This document shows positions 1 to 9,900 of a stretch of DNA of 64,000 nucleotides, in pieces. The stretch is taken from the NCBI GenBank assembly GCA_025054955.1, contig JANWZE010000055.1, positions 1 to 64,000 of the forward strand. The letters are read 5' to 3'. Each line of letters begins with the position of its first letter. Within the stretch, counting starts at the first letter, position 1. The translations under genes were made by a program, and so were the position numbers. The notes beneath the pieces are model-generated. The model had not been told where the DNA came from. It did not search any database and was given only the letters and a program-made list of their open reading frames with translations. The stretch is from Blastocatellia bacterium (GTDB taxonomy: Bacteria; Acidobacteriota; Blastocatellia; HR10; J050).

Positions 1-436
<436 letters not shown>

Positions 437-523
437 TAAAAGTTGTGGGGCAGCACATGCAATTGCATTGACTTCTTCTTCAATTGTGAGACATCGGGCG
501 AGTGTCCATGTCTGATGGTGTTT

Positions 524-641
524 CTCCGGTGACCATACCGGCGGGGCAACACCCGTTCCCATCCCGAACACGGCAGTTAAGCCCGCCTGGGCCGATGATA
601 CTGCGCTGGCGACGGCGTGGGAAAGTAGGTCGTTGCCGGAG
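524..641 (+). rRNA. 5S ribosomal RNA
   Basis: The terminal helix is visible: CTCCGGTGACC at 524 pairs with the 3' segment GTTGCCGGAG ending at 641. The conserved internal segment CCCATCCCGAACACGG (loop B / helix III region) and the late GGGAAAGTAGGTC are present. The length of about 118 nt is normal for bacteria. It is the last rRNA of the operon and is followed at once by a terminator. Confidence 0.96.
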
Positions 642-651
642 AGTCATACAC

Positions 652-690
652 AAGGCTGCTCAGCGCACGCTGAGCAGCCTTTCTCATTTG
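652..690 (+). terminator. Rho-independent terminator of the rRNA operon
   Basis: A perfect 13-bp stem is formed by 652-664 and 669-681 with the 4-nt loop GCAC. It is followed by a T-rich tail (TCTCATTT). Its place 11 bp after the 5S gene fits termination of rRNA transcription. Confidence 0.85.
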
Positions 691-708
691 GGGCATAGCT
701 CAGTTGGT
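690..708 (+). other. 5' fragment of a tRNA gene (remnant)
   Basis: The 19 bases GGGGCATAGCTCAGTTGGT match the acceptor 5' strand, the D-stem 5' strand and the D-loop start of a tRNA such as tRNA-Ala or tRNA-Val. The D-stem partner, anticodon arm, T arm and CCA end do not follow. It is therefore a remnant and not a functional tRNA. It abuts the terminator of the rRNA operon, where a tRNA may once have been co-transcribed. Confidence 0.55.
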
Positions 709-720
709 GATTATCACTGA

Positions 721-748
721 GATTGTCGGCGATGCAGAGCCGACAATC
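721..748. repeat. Perfect 10-bp inverted repeat
   Basis: GATTGTCGGC at 721-730 and its exact reverse complement at 739-748 enclose an 8-nt loop. There is no T tract on the plus strand. It directly follows the tRNA fragment. It could be a protein-binding site, a transcript end or the scar of a rearrangement. Confidence 0.5.
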
Positions 749-1056
749 ACTTTGCAGCCGAGGTCACTTTGCAACGCTTCCAACTTTTCCTTTCTTGAAA
801 CCTCGTCCTTGTGTTCATGCCTGCTACCAACCATGAACGCGATGTAGGTCTATGGAAGGCAGCAGGCACGCGAAAATAGACCACAGGCGGGAACGCTTGC
901 GCCACATTCTGAGGGGAATCGCCCTATGCTATGGCACACGACGAAGAATGAGAATGAAGCACGGGCGGGAACGCCTGCGCCACATTCTGAGGGGAGCAAA
1001 GTTTTGCTCCTCGTTGCAAAACAGCAGTGATAAAGTTATAGTACCAACGACAGGCG
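749..1056. repeat. Intergenic region with two copies of a REP-like dispersed motif
   Basis: No gene is seen before ttcA. Two near-identical copies of a motif begin at about 884 and 961. Each reads roughly GCGGGAACGC(C/T)TGCGCCAC followed by ATTCTGAGGGGA. The first ~20 bases are self-complementary (GGCG...CGCC), like REP elements. Related copies occur on the minus strand near 28118-28155 and on the plus strand near 43908-43936 and 44112-44140, always between genes. Confidence 0.6.
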
Positions 1057-1935
1057 ATGAAAGGCAGGTTAGTTCAGGTCAAGAGGGATGATCCCAAACG
1101 GATGCGCACTGGAGAGGCATTGGAAACCTCTATCCTGCGTCGCGTCGGAGCAGCCATCAAGGAGTTCAACCTTATCGAAGATGGGGACCGCATCCTTGTT
1201 GCAGTGTCAGGCGGAAAAGATAGTTGGACACTGCTGCATGTTCTCCGGTTGTTGCAGAGACGCGCCCCTGTCCGGTTTGACCTGGTGGCTGTGAATATTG
1301 ATCAAGGCTATCCAGGATTTCGCCAGGACATCATTGAAGAGTACCTCAAGCGCGAGGGGTACTCATATTACATGGCGCAGAATCCGACGTACGAAATCAT
1401 GCAGGAAAAGCTGGCATGGGGCACGACCGGGTGTAGTTTATGTTCGCGGCTGCGACGAGGAACGCTCTATCGCTTGGCCCAGCAGTTGGAGACAAATAAG
1501 ATTGCCTTAGGCCATCATGCCGACGACCTGTTAGCGACAATGTTGCTCTCGATCTTCTTTCGGGGAGAGATTCGCACGATGCCGCCTCGGTTGGTGTCGG
1601 ATGATCAGCGCAATATTGTGATTCGTCCTCTCTGTCATATTTTTGAAGCGGAGATTCGCCAGTATGCTCAAGAGAAGGGGTTCCCGGTGATTTCCTGCGC
1701 TTCCCCATTTTGTGAAGATGAGACTAATCTGCGGCCCCAGATGAAGGAATTGTTGGACCATCTTGAGCGCCGGTATCCTCGACTTAAGAACTCGATGCTG
1801 GCTTCACTAGGCAACGTGACGCTCACTCATCTGCTGGATAAACGGTACCTGAATCTGGATCAATCAGCTCGTGGAGGTGATTGGTCGGTTGATAAATCGA
1901 GTGCTGAGCAGGCAGCTTTATGTGAAACGAGTTAA
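1057..1935 (+). CDS. ttcA: TtcA-family tRNA 2-thiocytidine synthase
   Basis: The 292-residue product belongs to the PP-loop ATPase family that adds sulfur to C32 of certain tRNAs, using ATP and a [4Fe-4S] cluster. The PP-loop SGGKDS lies near residue 50. A CxxC pair (GCSLCSRLRRG) lies near residue 130, and further Cys residues follow (VISCASPFCEDE), as expected for cluster ligands. The N-terminal phrase IEDGDRILVAVSGGKDSW matches the family closely. The ATG at 1057 gives the longest version and has only a weak RBS. ATG 1102 starts just before the conserved part and is an alternative. The next gene follows after about 50 bp on the same strand. Confidence 0.85.
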   Translation: MKGRLVQVKRDDPKRMRTGEALETSILRRVGAAIKEFNLIEDGDRILVAVSGGKDSWTLLHVLRLLQRRAPVRFDLVAVNIDQGYPGFRQDIIEEYLKREGYSYYMAQNPTYEIMQEKLAWGTTGCSLCSRLRRGTLYRLAQQLETNKIALGHHADDLLATMLLSIFFRGEIRTMPPRLVSDDQRNIVIRPLCHIFEAEIRQYAQEKGFPVISCASPFCEDETNLRPQMKELLDHLERRYPRLKNSMLASLGNVTLTHLLDKRYLNLDQSARGGDWSVDKSSAEQAALCETS

Positions 1936-1985
1936 CAGTTGCTCGGCCTCGTCATGATTACTGTGGCGTGTCTTTGGAGCATCGA

Positions 1986-2453
1986 ATGCGGACATACGAT
2001 GAAACAAAGTCTTATCGGAAAGAGTTGAGTCTGGAGTCATCTGATCTGCTTGACCTCGCTCGATGTGAGTTGATGCAGAGTCGTTCGATTCAGCTCAAGA
2101 TCAGTGGCAGCGCCATGCGTCCAATGCTTGATGATGGTGATATTGTTGTCATTGATCCGATTGATCCGGCAACAGTTCGTGTCCAGGATATTGTTTTAGT
2201 CGCCACGGCCAGCGGCACGGCGTTGATTCATCGTGTCGTTGCGATTCAGGAGATCGAAGGCGCTCTTCATGCTTTGACCAGAGGGGACGGCTCATGTCAC
2301 CATGATACACCGGTGCCGCTCAACAAGGTGCTTGGTCGTGTGGTAGCCATGCAGCGAAAAGGCAAAGGCAAAATGATCCCTGTTTACCATCCGCATGGGT
2401 GGCTTTCTCGCGTTCGTTACTGGCTGCAAGGCATCTTCAGGAATTTGTTCTGA
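1986..2453 (+). CDS. S24/S26-family signal-peptidase-like protein (SipW type)
   Basis: The product has 155 residues. The motif SGSAMRPML..GD near residue 38 holds the likely catalytic serine. The downstream LIHRVV supplies a His where classical signal peptidase I has Lys, as in archaeal/SipW-type enzymes. No strong N-terminal membrane helix is seen, which is unusual for a leader peptidase, so its substrate is unknown. ATG 1986 is chosen because GGAG at 1976-1979 is ideally spaced; a GTG at 1968 would bury that RBS. The classical lepB lies 550 bp downstream. Confidence 0.7.
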   Translation: MRTYDETKSYRKELSLESSDLLDLARCELMQSRSIQLKISGSAMRPMLDDGDIVVIDPIDPATVRVQDIVLVATASGTALIHRVVAIQEIEGALHALTRGDGSCHHDTPVPLNKVLGRVVAMQRKGKGKMIPVYHPHGWLSRVRYWLQGIFRNLF

Positions 2454-2514
2454 CCAGGCAGGTCAGTTGTATGTTGGTTCTTAATCGTGGCGCCCGTGAG
2501 TTTTTAATGAGGAG

Positions 2515-2781
2515 CTAGGAGTTTAATGAGCGCCGCTGCAGGAACACCAATCGAAATGATGCCAGCCATTTTGAAGCCAGCCATATCAATACAAGCCCAG
2601 AGGCAGGGTGGTAAGAGAGTGATGTGGCGAATTGTCCTTGGACAAGCCAGTACACGCCTCGTGTGAGTCCGCAGAAAGGGCAGCATAGCCCGGTGAGCAA
2701 GCGCAGCGGGCAAAGCGTGATGGTGTAAAGTTCCGGAATCTTCCAGTAGATGATTGCTCCCAGCAAGAGAGGCAATCCCAC
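2515..2781 (-). CDS. DUF2752 small membrane protein
   Basis: The protein of about 88 residues has the DUF2752 hallmark CPFCGLTRG after CPLRLLTGLC, with hydrophobic segments on both sides. The function of the family is not established; members are small inner-membrane proteins. It is the only minus-strand gene between two signal-peptidase genes. The start is uncertain: a GTG at 2781 is used, but the frame stays open upstream for about 30 codons (reading roughly IPYREVDLVTVV) without a better start codon. Confidence 0.6.
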   Translation of the reverse strand: MGLPLLLGAIIYWKIPELYTITLCPLRLLTGLCCPFCGLTRGVYWLVQGQFATSLSYHPASGLVLIWLASKWLASFRLVFLQRRSLNS

Positions 2782-3000
2782 AACGGTTACCAGGTCAACC
2801 TCTCGATAAGGAATTTGTTTGGGCGGGTGTGGATCGTTCGTATGAATGGCCTCCCTTACACGAATTTTCGCAGGTATGTTGTCACATCAGATGCGTGCAA
2901 AGCAATGATATTGACAAAGGTTTTTTTCATCCCTAGTCTTATACCCTTCGGATGTGTCGGGCAACAGACAGGCTATTGCGCTGTTGTCTGATCCTAGCAG

Positions 3001-3684
3001 ATGGACGTAGTGCAAATGGAAAAGAGGCCAGAACAACTTCCTTTATTTCATTATCACATTGACGTTCCAATTACTGAGCAGAGCAAGCCGATCACTCCTG
3101 CTTTGGAAGTTTCGTTGATAACCCGGAGTGATGATGGCAACAGCTTTTGGGAGGAGACCAAATCTTTTATTCGCGATGTCATTTTCTCAATTCTCGTTGC
3201 TATTCTGGTGATCGTCTTCATCATTCAACCAGTTCGCGTAGAAGGAACCAGTATGCTCCCGCATCTTCATGATGGGGAGCGCATCTTTGTGAACAAGTTC
3301 ATTTACTCGAACTGGGCCAAGTTCTTCATTCCTGATGCGAAGATTCAGCGGGGCGACGTGGTCGTGTTTTGGTATCCGAACGATCCTGACAAATCATTCA
3401 TCAAACGGGTCATTGGATTGCCTGGGGAAACCGTCTCGATTCATCAAGGGGTCGTGCATATTAACGGCGAGCCTCTGCACGAATCTTACATTGACCCTCC
3501 GTACCACCACCGATACGAGAACATGCCGAGCACATTTGTGCGCAATCACTACTACTTTGTCATGGGCGACAATCGTGACGCCAGCAATGACAGTCGGAGT
3601 TGGGGACTGGTACCGGAAAAATACATCTACGGGAAAGCGATATTTCGATATTGGCCTCCGGGAAGTGTGGGGACCATTAAATAG
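3001..3684 (+). CDS. lepB: Signal peptidase I
   Basis: This 227-residue membrane protease removes signal peptides from exported proteins. One transmembrane segment (about residues 58-78, VIFSILVAILVIVFIIQPV) precedes the catalytic domain. The catalytic Ser is in EGTSMLP near residue 84. The catalytic Lys is in FIKRVIGLPGE near residue 137. Box E is present as MGDNRDASNDSRSWG. The N-terminal ~50 residues are polar and cytoplasmic. The start is assumed at ATG 3001, and a second ATG lies five codons downstream; neither has a strong RBS. carA starts 24 bp after the stop. Confidence 0.93.
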   Translation: MDVVQMEKRPEQLPLFHYHIDVPITEQSKPITPALEVSLITRSDDGNSFWEETKSFIRDVIFSILVAILVIVFIIQPVRVEGTSMLPHLHDGERIFVNKFIYSNWAKFFIPDAKIQRGDVVVFWYPNDPDKSFIKRVIGLPGETVSIHQGVVHINGEPLHESYIDPPYHHRYENMPSTFVRNHYYFVMGDNRDASNDSRSWGLVPEKYIYGKAIFRYWPPGSVGTIK

Positions 3685-3708
3685 GGGCGGGAGCTCCATG
3701 AGAAGCTC

Positions 3709-4806
3709 ATGAACGCTCTGCTGGCTTTAGAAGATGGGCGCGTGTTTCATGGCCGTGCCTTTGGCGCTGATGGCGAACGGACTGGTGAAGTGGTCTTCAA
3801 CACGTGCATGACGGGCTATCAGGAGGTACTGACCGACCCTTCGTATGCCGGACAGATTGTCGTGATGACCTATCCCCAGATAGGAAACTATGGAGTGAAC
3901 TCAGAGGATGTTGAATCACGCCGGCCGTTTGTTGAAGGATTTGTTGTCAGGGATTATTCGGCTCGGTTCAGCAATTGGCGCGCTCATTGCAGTCTTGAGG
4001 AGTACTTAAGGGCGCACGGCATCATCGGCCTCACAGATGTTGATACTCGAGCGATTGTGCGGCATATTCGTGAACGAGGCGCGATGCGAGCCTGTTTGAC
4101 CACGACGACGCTGGATGAGTCCCGCGCCGTCAGCAAAGCGAGGGCAGCCCCGAGCATGCTGGGGCGTGAGTTGGTCCACGTGGTGAGCTGTCAGGAGCCG
4201 TATCAATGGGAGGGAAGATGGCAGCCTGATGAGCAGCCAAGCGTTCATGTGGTCGCCTACGATTTTGGCGCCAAGTTCAATATATTGCGGAATCTGGCCA
4301 AAGCCGGATGTCGCGTGACGGTGGTTCCTGCTTTTACCTCTGCTGAGGATGTGCTGGCGTTAAACCCCGATGGGATATTTCTGTCAAACGGACCAGGTGA
4401 TCCAGAGCCGCTGGTTTCGGTGGTCGAGCAGATACGCAAGCTGCTGGGGCGAAAACCTATTTTTGGAATTTGTTTAGGGCATCAGTTGCTGGGGTTAGCT
4501 TTTGGCGGGCGCACTTATAAATTGAAGTTTGGGCATCGCGGCGGAAATCAACCGGTGCGAAACGAGTTGACTGGAAAAGTAGAAATTACGAGTCAGAATC
4601 ATGGATTTGCCGTGGATGCCGATAGTTTGCCGGATCATGAGATTGAGGTCACTCACGTGAACTTGAATGATGGAACATTGGAGGGCATGCGTCATCGTTC
4701 GCTTCCTATCTTTTCTGTGCAGTATCATCCTGAAGCCTCTCCGGGACCACATGATTCGGTCTACTTGTTTGATCAATTCCTTGATTTGATCAAAGAGAAC
4801 CGTTGA
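3709..4806 (+). CDS. carA: Carbamoyl-phosphate synthase small subunit
   Basis: The 365-residue protein is the glutamine amidotransferase subunit that feeds ammonia to CarB for arginine and pyrimidine synthesis. It opens with the small-subunit domain ([17 protein letters not shown]). The class I glutaminase domain begins near residue 185. The nucleophile Cys is in [11 protein letters not shown], and the His/Glu pair is in [10 protein letters not shown] near the C-terminus. Length and motif order are normal. No carB is present in the window. carA and pyrG are separate pyrimidine genes here, not one operon. Confidence 0.95.
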   Translation: MNALLALEDGRVFHGRAFGADGERTGEVVFNTCMTGYQEVLTDPSYAGQIVVMTYPQIGNYGVNSEDVESRRPFVEGFVVRDYSARFSNWRAHCSLEEYLRAHGIIGLTDVDTRAIVRHIRERGAMRACLTTTTLDESRAVSKARAAPSMLGRELVHVVSCQEPYQWEGRWQPDEQPSVHVVAYDFGAKFNILRNLAKAGCRVTVVPAFTSAEDVLALNPDGIFLSNGPGDPEPLVSVVEQIRKLLGRKPIFGICLGHQLLGLAFGGRTYKLKFGHRGGNQPVRNELTGKVEITSQNHGFAVDADSLPDHEIEVTHVNLNDGTLEGMRHRSLPIFSVQYHPEASPGPHDSVYLFDQFLDLIKENR

Positions 4807-4901
4807 GATTGAGAAGCTAGTTTGCCCGAACGTCGCTCAATGGTGGTGAGCGAGTGTTGCCGCGTTACAGGGTGGGAGAGGAATTGAGGAGGGGAAATTT
4901 T

Positions 4902-6578
4902 ATGCACCAGTCGCGCGTAGGACGCTTCACTATCGCACTGTTTGTAGCTTTACTGATTACGGCATGGAGTCATCCTATTGGCTCCTACCGAGGGACTGGA
5001 GCACGGCGTGCCGTCCCAAAGCAGGTAGAGACAACGCAGGCAATCCTGGACCTCATCGCGCAACTGGATAGCACCAGGTACTTCAATACGATTTCGACAC
5101 TAGCAGGTTGGAACCGTTATACGCATGGCTCACAAATCCTCAATGCGAGGGACTACATTCAGGCAGAGTTTCAGTCATTGGGGTTGATCACCGAATTGCA
5201 GTCATTCTCCGTTGGTAGTACGACGGCATATAACGTCATTGGCACGCTGCCGGGGACTACCCGTCCCAATGAGTGGTACATCGTCTGCGGCCATTATGAT
5301 TCAATTTCCGAAAGCCCAAACACTGCGGCTCCAGGCGCAGAAGACAACGCAAGTGGAACGGCCGGCGTGCTTGAATTGGCGCGTGTGCTGGCTGATGAAC
5401 CGCAGCCGGCGACAATTAAATTCATCGCCTTTTCTGGTGAGGAGCAGGGCTTGTTCGGCAGCAATGCCTATGTGCAGAGATTGATTGCTTCGGGCGATTT
5501 GAGCAAGGTGCAAGGCGTCATCAACATGGATATGATCTCTTACACGATTGACAGCGATTTGGATGTGTTGCTGGAGACGAGGCCGTTTGCTCAGTCGTTG
5601 CTTGATCTTATGCAGTTATCGGCTCAGCAGTTCACGTCGCTTCGTGTAGTCACGTCATTCAATCCGTGTTGCAGCGACCACATGCCATTTCTCAACAACA
5701 ATGTGAAAGCGGTGCTTTCGATTGAAAATGATTGGAACGTCTATCCACATTATCATCGCACAACGGACACCCCTGATCATATCACGACGGCCATGGGCAT
5801 GGAGATATTAAAGATGAACCTGGCCACGTTAGCTCAGTTGATGACAGGTGTCATCCCCAGTCTCAGAGTTGTCTCGCCCAATGGCGGCGAGGATTGGCAG
5901 ACCGGCTCGACGCAAACGATCCAATGGACTTCAACAGGGACGATTGATAATGTGAAGATCGAGCTTTCGCGTAATGGTGGTTCCAGCTATGAGACGTTGT
6001 TTGCCACAACGCCCAATGATGGCACTCAGTCGTGGACAGTGACTGGCCCGGCCACCGGCAGTGCTCTTATCAAGATTAGCGACGTCACCAATCCGGCCAC
6101 ATTTGATGTCAGCAATGCCGTGTTCATTATCAGCGAGCCGCCGCCGCCCCCGCCGCCGCCCCCGCCGCCTGGCGGGTGTGCCGCGACAAAGGTGGTTGAG
6201 GGCGCCACGGACGCTGAAAGCACATTGAATCTACTTTACCGCTTCCGCGATGAAGTGTTGGCTTCGACTTCGCGCGGACGATACTATACACAGCAATACT
6301 ACCGATTCTCCCCAGAGCTGACGAATATCTTGGCGCTACATCCGAATCTATTGATTGACACGCAGGGCAAGCTCGCCCGTTGGCGACCTATCATTCAATC
6401 GTTGGTGAATTTAAGAAGCGCAAGTGTCCCGTCCGTGGAACTGAATCTGCTCGATGAGCTCTTCAGATCATTTGCCGCAAAAGCCAGCCCTGCCTTACGA
6501 GAGACGATTGAACAGATTCGTCGCGATGTGCGCGACCCCGCTGTGCAAGCCGAATTCGGCATCCGCGTGAGTCGTTGA
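4902..6578 (+). CDS. Secreted M28-family zinc aminopeptidase
   Basis: The 558-residue product begins with a signal peptide (TIALFVALLITAWSHPIG). The M28 domain follows: CGHYDSIS and EDNASGTAGVLELAR carry the zinc His/Asp, FSGEEQGLFGSNAY the catalytic and zinc Glu, and CSDHMPFL a further ligand region. Residues ~330-425 form an Ig-like/fibronectin-like beta domain (VVSPNGGEDWQTGSTQTIQW). Then comes an 11-proline linker encoded by a GC-rich run at about 6137-6171, and a ~130-residue helical C-terminal domain I do not recognise. ATG 4902 is chosen because GAGGAGGGG lies at 4886-4894; an upstream TTG at 4854 is less likely. Confidence 0.88.
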   Translation: MHQSRVGRFTIALFVALLITAWSHPIGSYRGTGARRAVPKQVETTQAILDLIAQLDSTRYFNTISTLAGWNRYTHGSQILNARDYIQAEFQSLGLITELQSFSVGSTTAYNVIGTLPGTTRPNEWYIVCGHYDSISESPNTAAPGAEDNASGTAGVLELARVLADEPQPATIKFIAFSGEEQGLFGSNAYVQRLIASGDLSKVQGVINMDMISYTIDSDLDVLLETRPFAQSLLDLMQLSAQQFTSLRVVTSFNPCCSDHMPFLNNNVKAVLSIENDWNVYPHYHRTTDTPDHITTAMGMEILKMNLATLAQLMTGVIPSLRVVSPNGGEDWQTGSTQTIQWTSTGTIDNVKIELSRNGGSSYETLFATTPNDGTQSWTVTGPATGSALIKISDVTNPATFDVSNAVFIISEPPPPPPPPPPPGGCAATKVVEGATDAESTLNLLYRFRDEVLASTSRGRYYTQQYYRFSPELTNILALHPNLLIDTQGKLARWRPIIQSLVNLRSASVPSVELNLLDELFRSFAAKASPALRETIEQIRRDVRDPAVQAEFGIRVSR

Positions 6579-6816
6579 GGGACTGGACAGGCGTTGAATA
6601 GGTTCGCCCTTTTCAAGCTGGCACTTTTGTATCCTCGGCTCGTTTCAAAACTGAAATAGTCTTTGCACGTCCGATCAGTTTGCGCTTGCTCTGATAATCA
6701 TCAACGACAAGCCAACATGCTGTAGCTCAACGTGTTTCATCGTCTCGATCGAGTTAATTGATTTGTCTCCCAACCGGCACAGAGTTTGCAATCTCTTGGG
6801 CAAGGAGGAATCCAAA
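6579..6816. other. Intergenic region
   Basis: There is no coding signal between the M28 gene stop and the small ORF at 6817. I see no convincing promoter or repeat. Confidence 0.5.
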
Positions 6817-6981
6817 ATGAAACCGCCTGAGGATGTCGGACATCGCTCCAGAATGATTGAGGGCGCTCACTTGAGCGTGTCCCGGTGTTGTTGGTTGGTG
6901 TGTCACTGTCAGCCATGCGTCGTATCACGAAGTTTGATCTGCCAATCACTGACCTCGCTTAGCGAGGTAAAAGGGGGCTGA
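6817..6981 (+). CDS. Possible 54-residue Cys-rich leader ORF
   Basis: An ATG at 6817 follows a near-perfect Shine-Dalgarno (AAGGAGGAA, 6802-6810, spacing 6). The frame stays open for 54 codons. It ends with TGA one base before the ATG of the pseudokinase gene, an arrangement typical of translational coupling. The product has five Cys (RCCWLVCHCQPC) and no recognisable domain. A 7-bp hairpin (6952-6968) sits near its end, just before the next RBS. It may be a leader peptide or chance; I do not recognise it. Confidence 0.35.
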   Translation: MKPPEDVGHRSRMIEGAHLSVSRCCWLVCHCQPCVVSRSLICQSLTSLSEVKGG

Positions 6982-6982
6982 A

Positions 6983-9900
6983 ATGATCCTGACTGCAACA
7001 GTGAACTGTTTGTCGTGTGACCAGCAGAATGAAGTTGGCGATGGCCTTTGCCATCACTGCGGGCGCTCCCTGCCGATGTTGTGTGAGGGGGCTAGGCTGC
7101 TTTCCTACGAAATTGGGAAGCAGCTCGACGCCTCTGCCAATCGTGTGACATTTCTGGCGGTAGATAACTACCGGGGCGAGCCCTGCATCCTTCATGAAGT
7201 TCTCGCGCAGCCGGGACAGGCCGGACTTCAGCACCGGCTGATGCAAGCGCTCATCCCCATTAAAGGTGTGACTTCTGCATCTGTTCAAGACTTTGTTATC
7301 CTCGCCAAAGAACATCATGGCTTCATTGCTGAGTATGTTGAAGGACACACGCTTGGTGAAGAGGTGAAACACGCCGGAGCGTTTTCAGAAGAAAAAGCGT
7401 TGACGACATTACACGAGATCATGGATGTTTTGGACGAGTTGCATCGTCATGGAGTATTTCATGGAGATATTACGCCGGCGCATGTCCTCCGGCAGAAGGC
7501 TGACGGTCAGTTGCGACTCATTTGTTTTGCTTCACTCACTGACTTGGCGATGTTGCTTGGGCAGGCTTCGGGCAGTGCCGTGATGGAAGGCTTGAGCCGT
7601 GTCGCGTATGCGCCGCCTGAACGACACGTGGGCAAGCTCAGTGCTGCGACGGATATTTACATGCTGGGCCTCACCTTTATCTGTCTGGTGACGGCGAGCG
7701 AGCCTTCGGAGGTCTATCGAGACTATTTCGATACCACTTCACAAATGTGGAGGACCGAAGCTCTGCCTGTGCGCGAGCATGTGAAGCAGGTTTTGGCGCG
7801 GATGCTTTGCTCGGAGGCCTCCGCGCGTTTTCAGACATTGGACGAGCTGCGGAATGAGCTGACGCGGTCCGAACACTTTCGCTCATGCAGCAACCCTGCA
7901 TGCCAGGAGACGCTCGATGAAGCGCAGGCGATCTGTTCCGTGTGTGGGCATGAATTCGAGCGCGGATGGCTCACGCGATGGGAAGCCGAAACCTTAGAGC
8001 CGGCTTTCGCCAGTGACATCATCGAGGCGATAGCCAACAAGGACCAACTCTTCATCCCCTTGCAACGAATGAGGATCGAGCCGACGGCGTTGGAGCATCA
8101 CTGGAATTTAGTTATCGAGCGGTTCACCGGCGCTGATGAAGCCAACTTGCAGGCGTGGTTACTTTCAGACTTGATACCTGTTCTTCAAAGCAACATGGTC
8201 ATCCAGACGCGGCGCCTTGGCTGGGCCAAAAGGGACAGCCTGGTTGAAGCGGCGCTCTCGCGCGGCATGACGCGCGAGGCGGCTTTGGCGATTCTTCGTC
8301 AAGAATGTGCCAAACGAGCAGTCATCATCAAGCCGCGTTTGATGTATTGTCCGTCTACTGCGTGTGTCTGCTCGGTTATTCATCAAGACCTGAGCCTGTG
8401 CCCTGAGTCTGGCGCGAAGCTGGTTGAACCGAGTCTTGATGTCTGGATGGATCGGTTGGTGAGGCCTGCACTGAACGCGAACATTTGGATGACGCTGCAA
8501 GACAAGCAAGCGCTCATCGAGCGAGCAGTTGAGTGTGGGTTGCCGGCGCTGGAAGCGGAACGTGCGTTCACCGCCGAGGTTGAACAACGGATTGGCGCCG
8601 GCGTCGAGTGCTTTTCACAATGGGTCGAGAGAATCGCAGCGATTACCGAGCATGACGACTGCGTGACGGCGCAAACCGTTGCTGATTTCCTGGCTGAAGC
8701 AGAACGACTCGCGCTGCGCCCGGAGGCCGTTGACCAAACTTTGAATCTCTTGGTACCCCGCTACGCTCAGTTGCGGCTGGAAATGCAAAGCGCCGAAAGC
8801 GAGGAGTTGATGGACCGGCAGCCAGTTGATTTGATCGAGGGCTCTTCATCCGTCCTAGACGTAGCAAGAGAGGACTCAGAGCAACCCATACCGTCGCTCG
8901 AGTTTGATGCTGCGATGTCGTCAGCAACTCCTCTGGATGATGCCGGTGCCCTTGAATCTATTGCTGATGTATGCATGGATGTGAGCATGGTACACGCGCT
9001 CGGTCGAGAACTCATAGCCGCGCCCGTGATATGTGAGGAATCCACTTTTACTGAACCGGAGGAATCTTCGGATGATCAGACTGCAGTGATGAGCGAAACC
9101 GAAGATGAGACATGGAACTGGCTCTCGGCCAAGGTTGATGAAGTCGCCTGGCAAGAGCCTTCCGATGAGGTTTGCTCTTACGCTCAATCTGATACTGAGG
9201 TTGAGGTTGATGTAACCGCACACCGGTCACCTTGGGATGATCTATCTTCTGAGGAACTGTCCATGTCGCCGGTAGCGACGTCCCAAAACGATGAAATCTT
9301 CGGAAGCGCCCGCTTGGAGCAGGCCGGGCCTGCCTGCGACGAGCACGCCGGAGACGTGCGCTCCCAGGGTTTTTCGGGGGAGTTGTTCATCTCGCCCAGC
9401 CAACGCCCAGAAACAATGGGAATGGATGACAGGCAGGACGCCTCTGCCACATCCTCAGAGGAACTGCTCATGTGCTCTGGGTACACCACGAACGATGAAA
9501 ATGATATTTCATGGGAGGCGTCATGGTTGAGTATGGAAACTGACTCGGCAGCTGGCGCCTCGTCAATCACAACGGTGATGAGTGATGGATCACCGTCGGA
9601 TGCTTCCCAGCCAATGGCTGTTGAGCCGGTAGAGTCAGCAACGAGCATTGAGCAGGTAGGCAGGCACGGCATCAAGCGTCACCGATGGGCTATAGCGGCC
9701 GGATTACTACTTCTGGTGGTGGGTGGCTTGTCTGTTTTCCTATTGCGGGATGGCGCCAAAGCCAACAGCGCGCCCACGCTCTCTATGCTGGAGGCCAGTT
9801 CTGATCGAATCCAAGCTGGTCAAGAGGTAACATTAACGGCACAGGCGAGTGATCTGGATGGTGATTCGCTGGCCTACACCTGGAACGCCTCAGCAGGAAC

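Noticed and set aside
690-770. A complete tRNA gene after the 5S rRNA
   Set aside because: Only the first ~19 bases fit a tRNA; the D-stem partner, anticodon arm and T arm are absent.
6137-6171. Antisense poly-Gly ORF opposite the M28 gene
   Set aside because: It is only the complement of the polyproline linker and has no homology.
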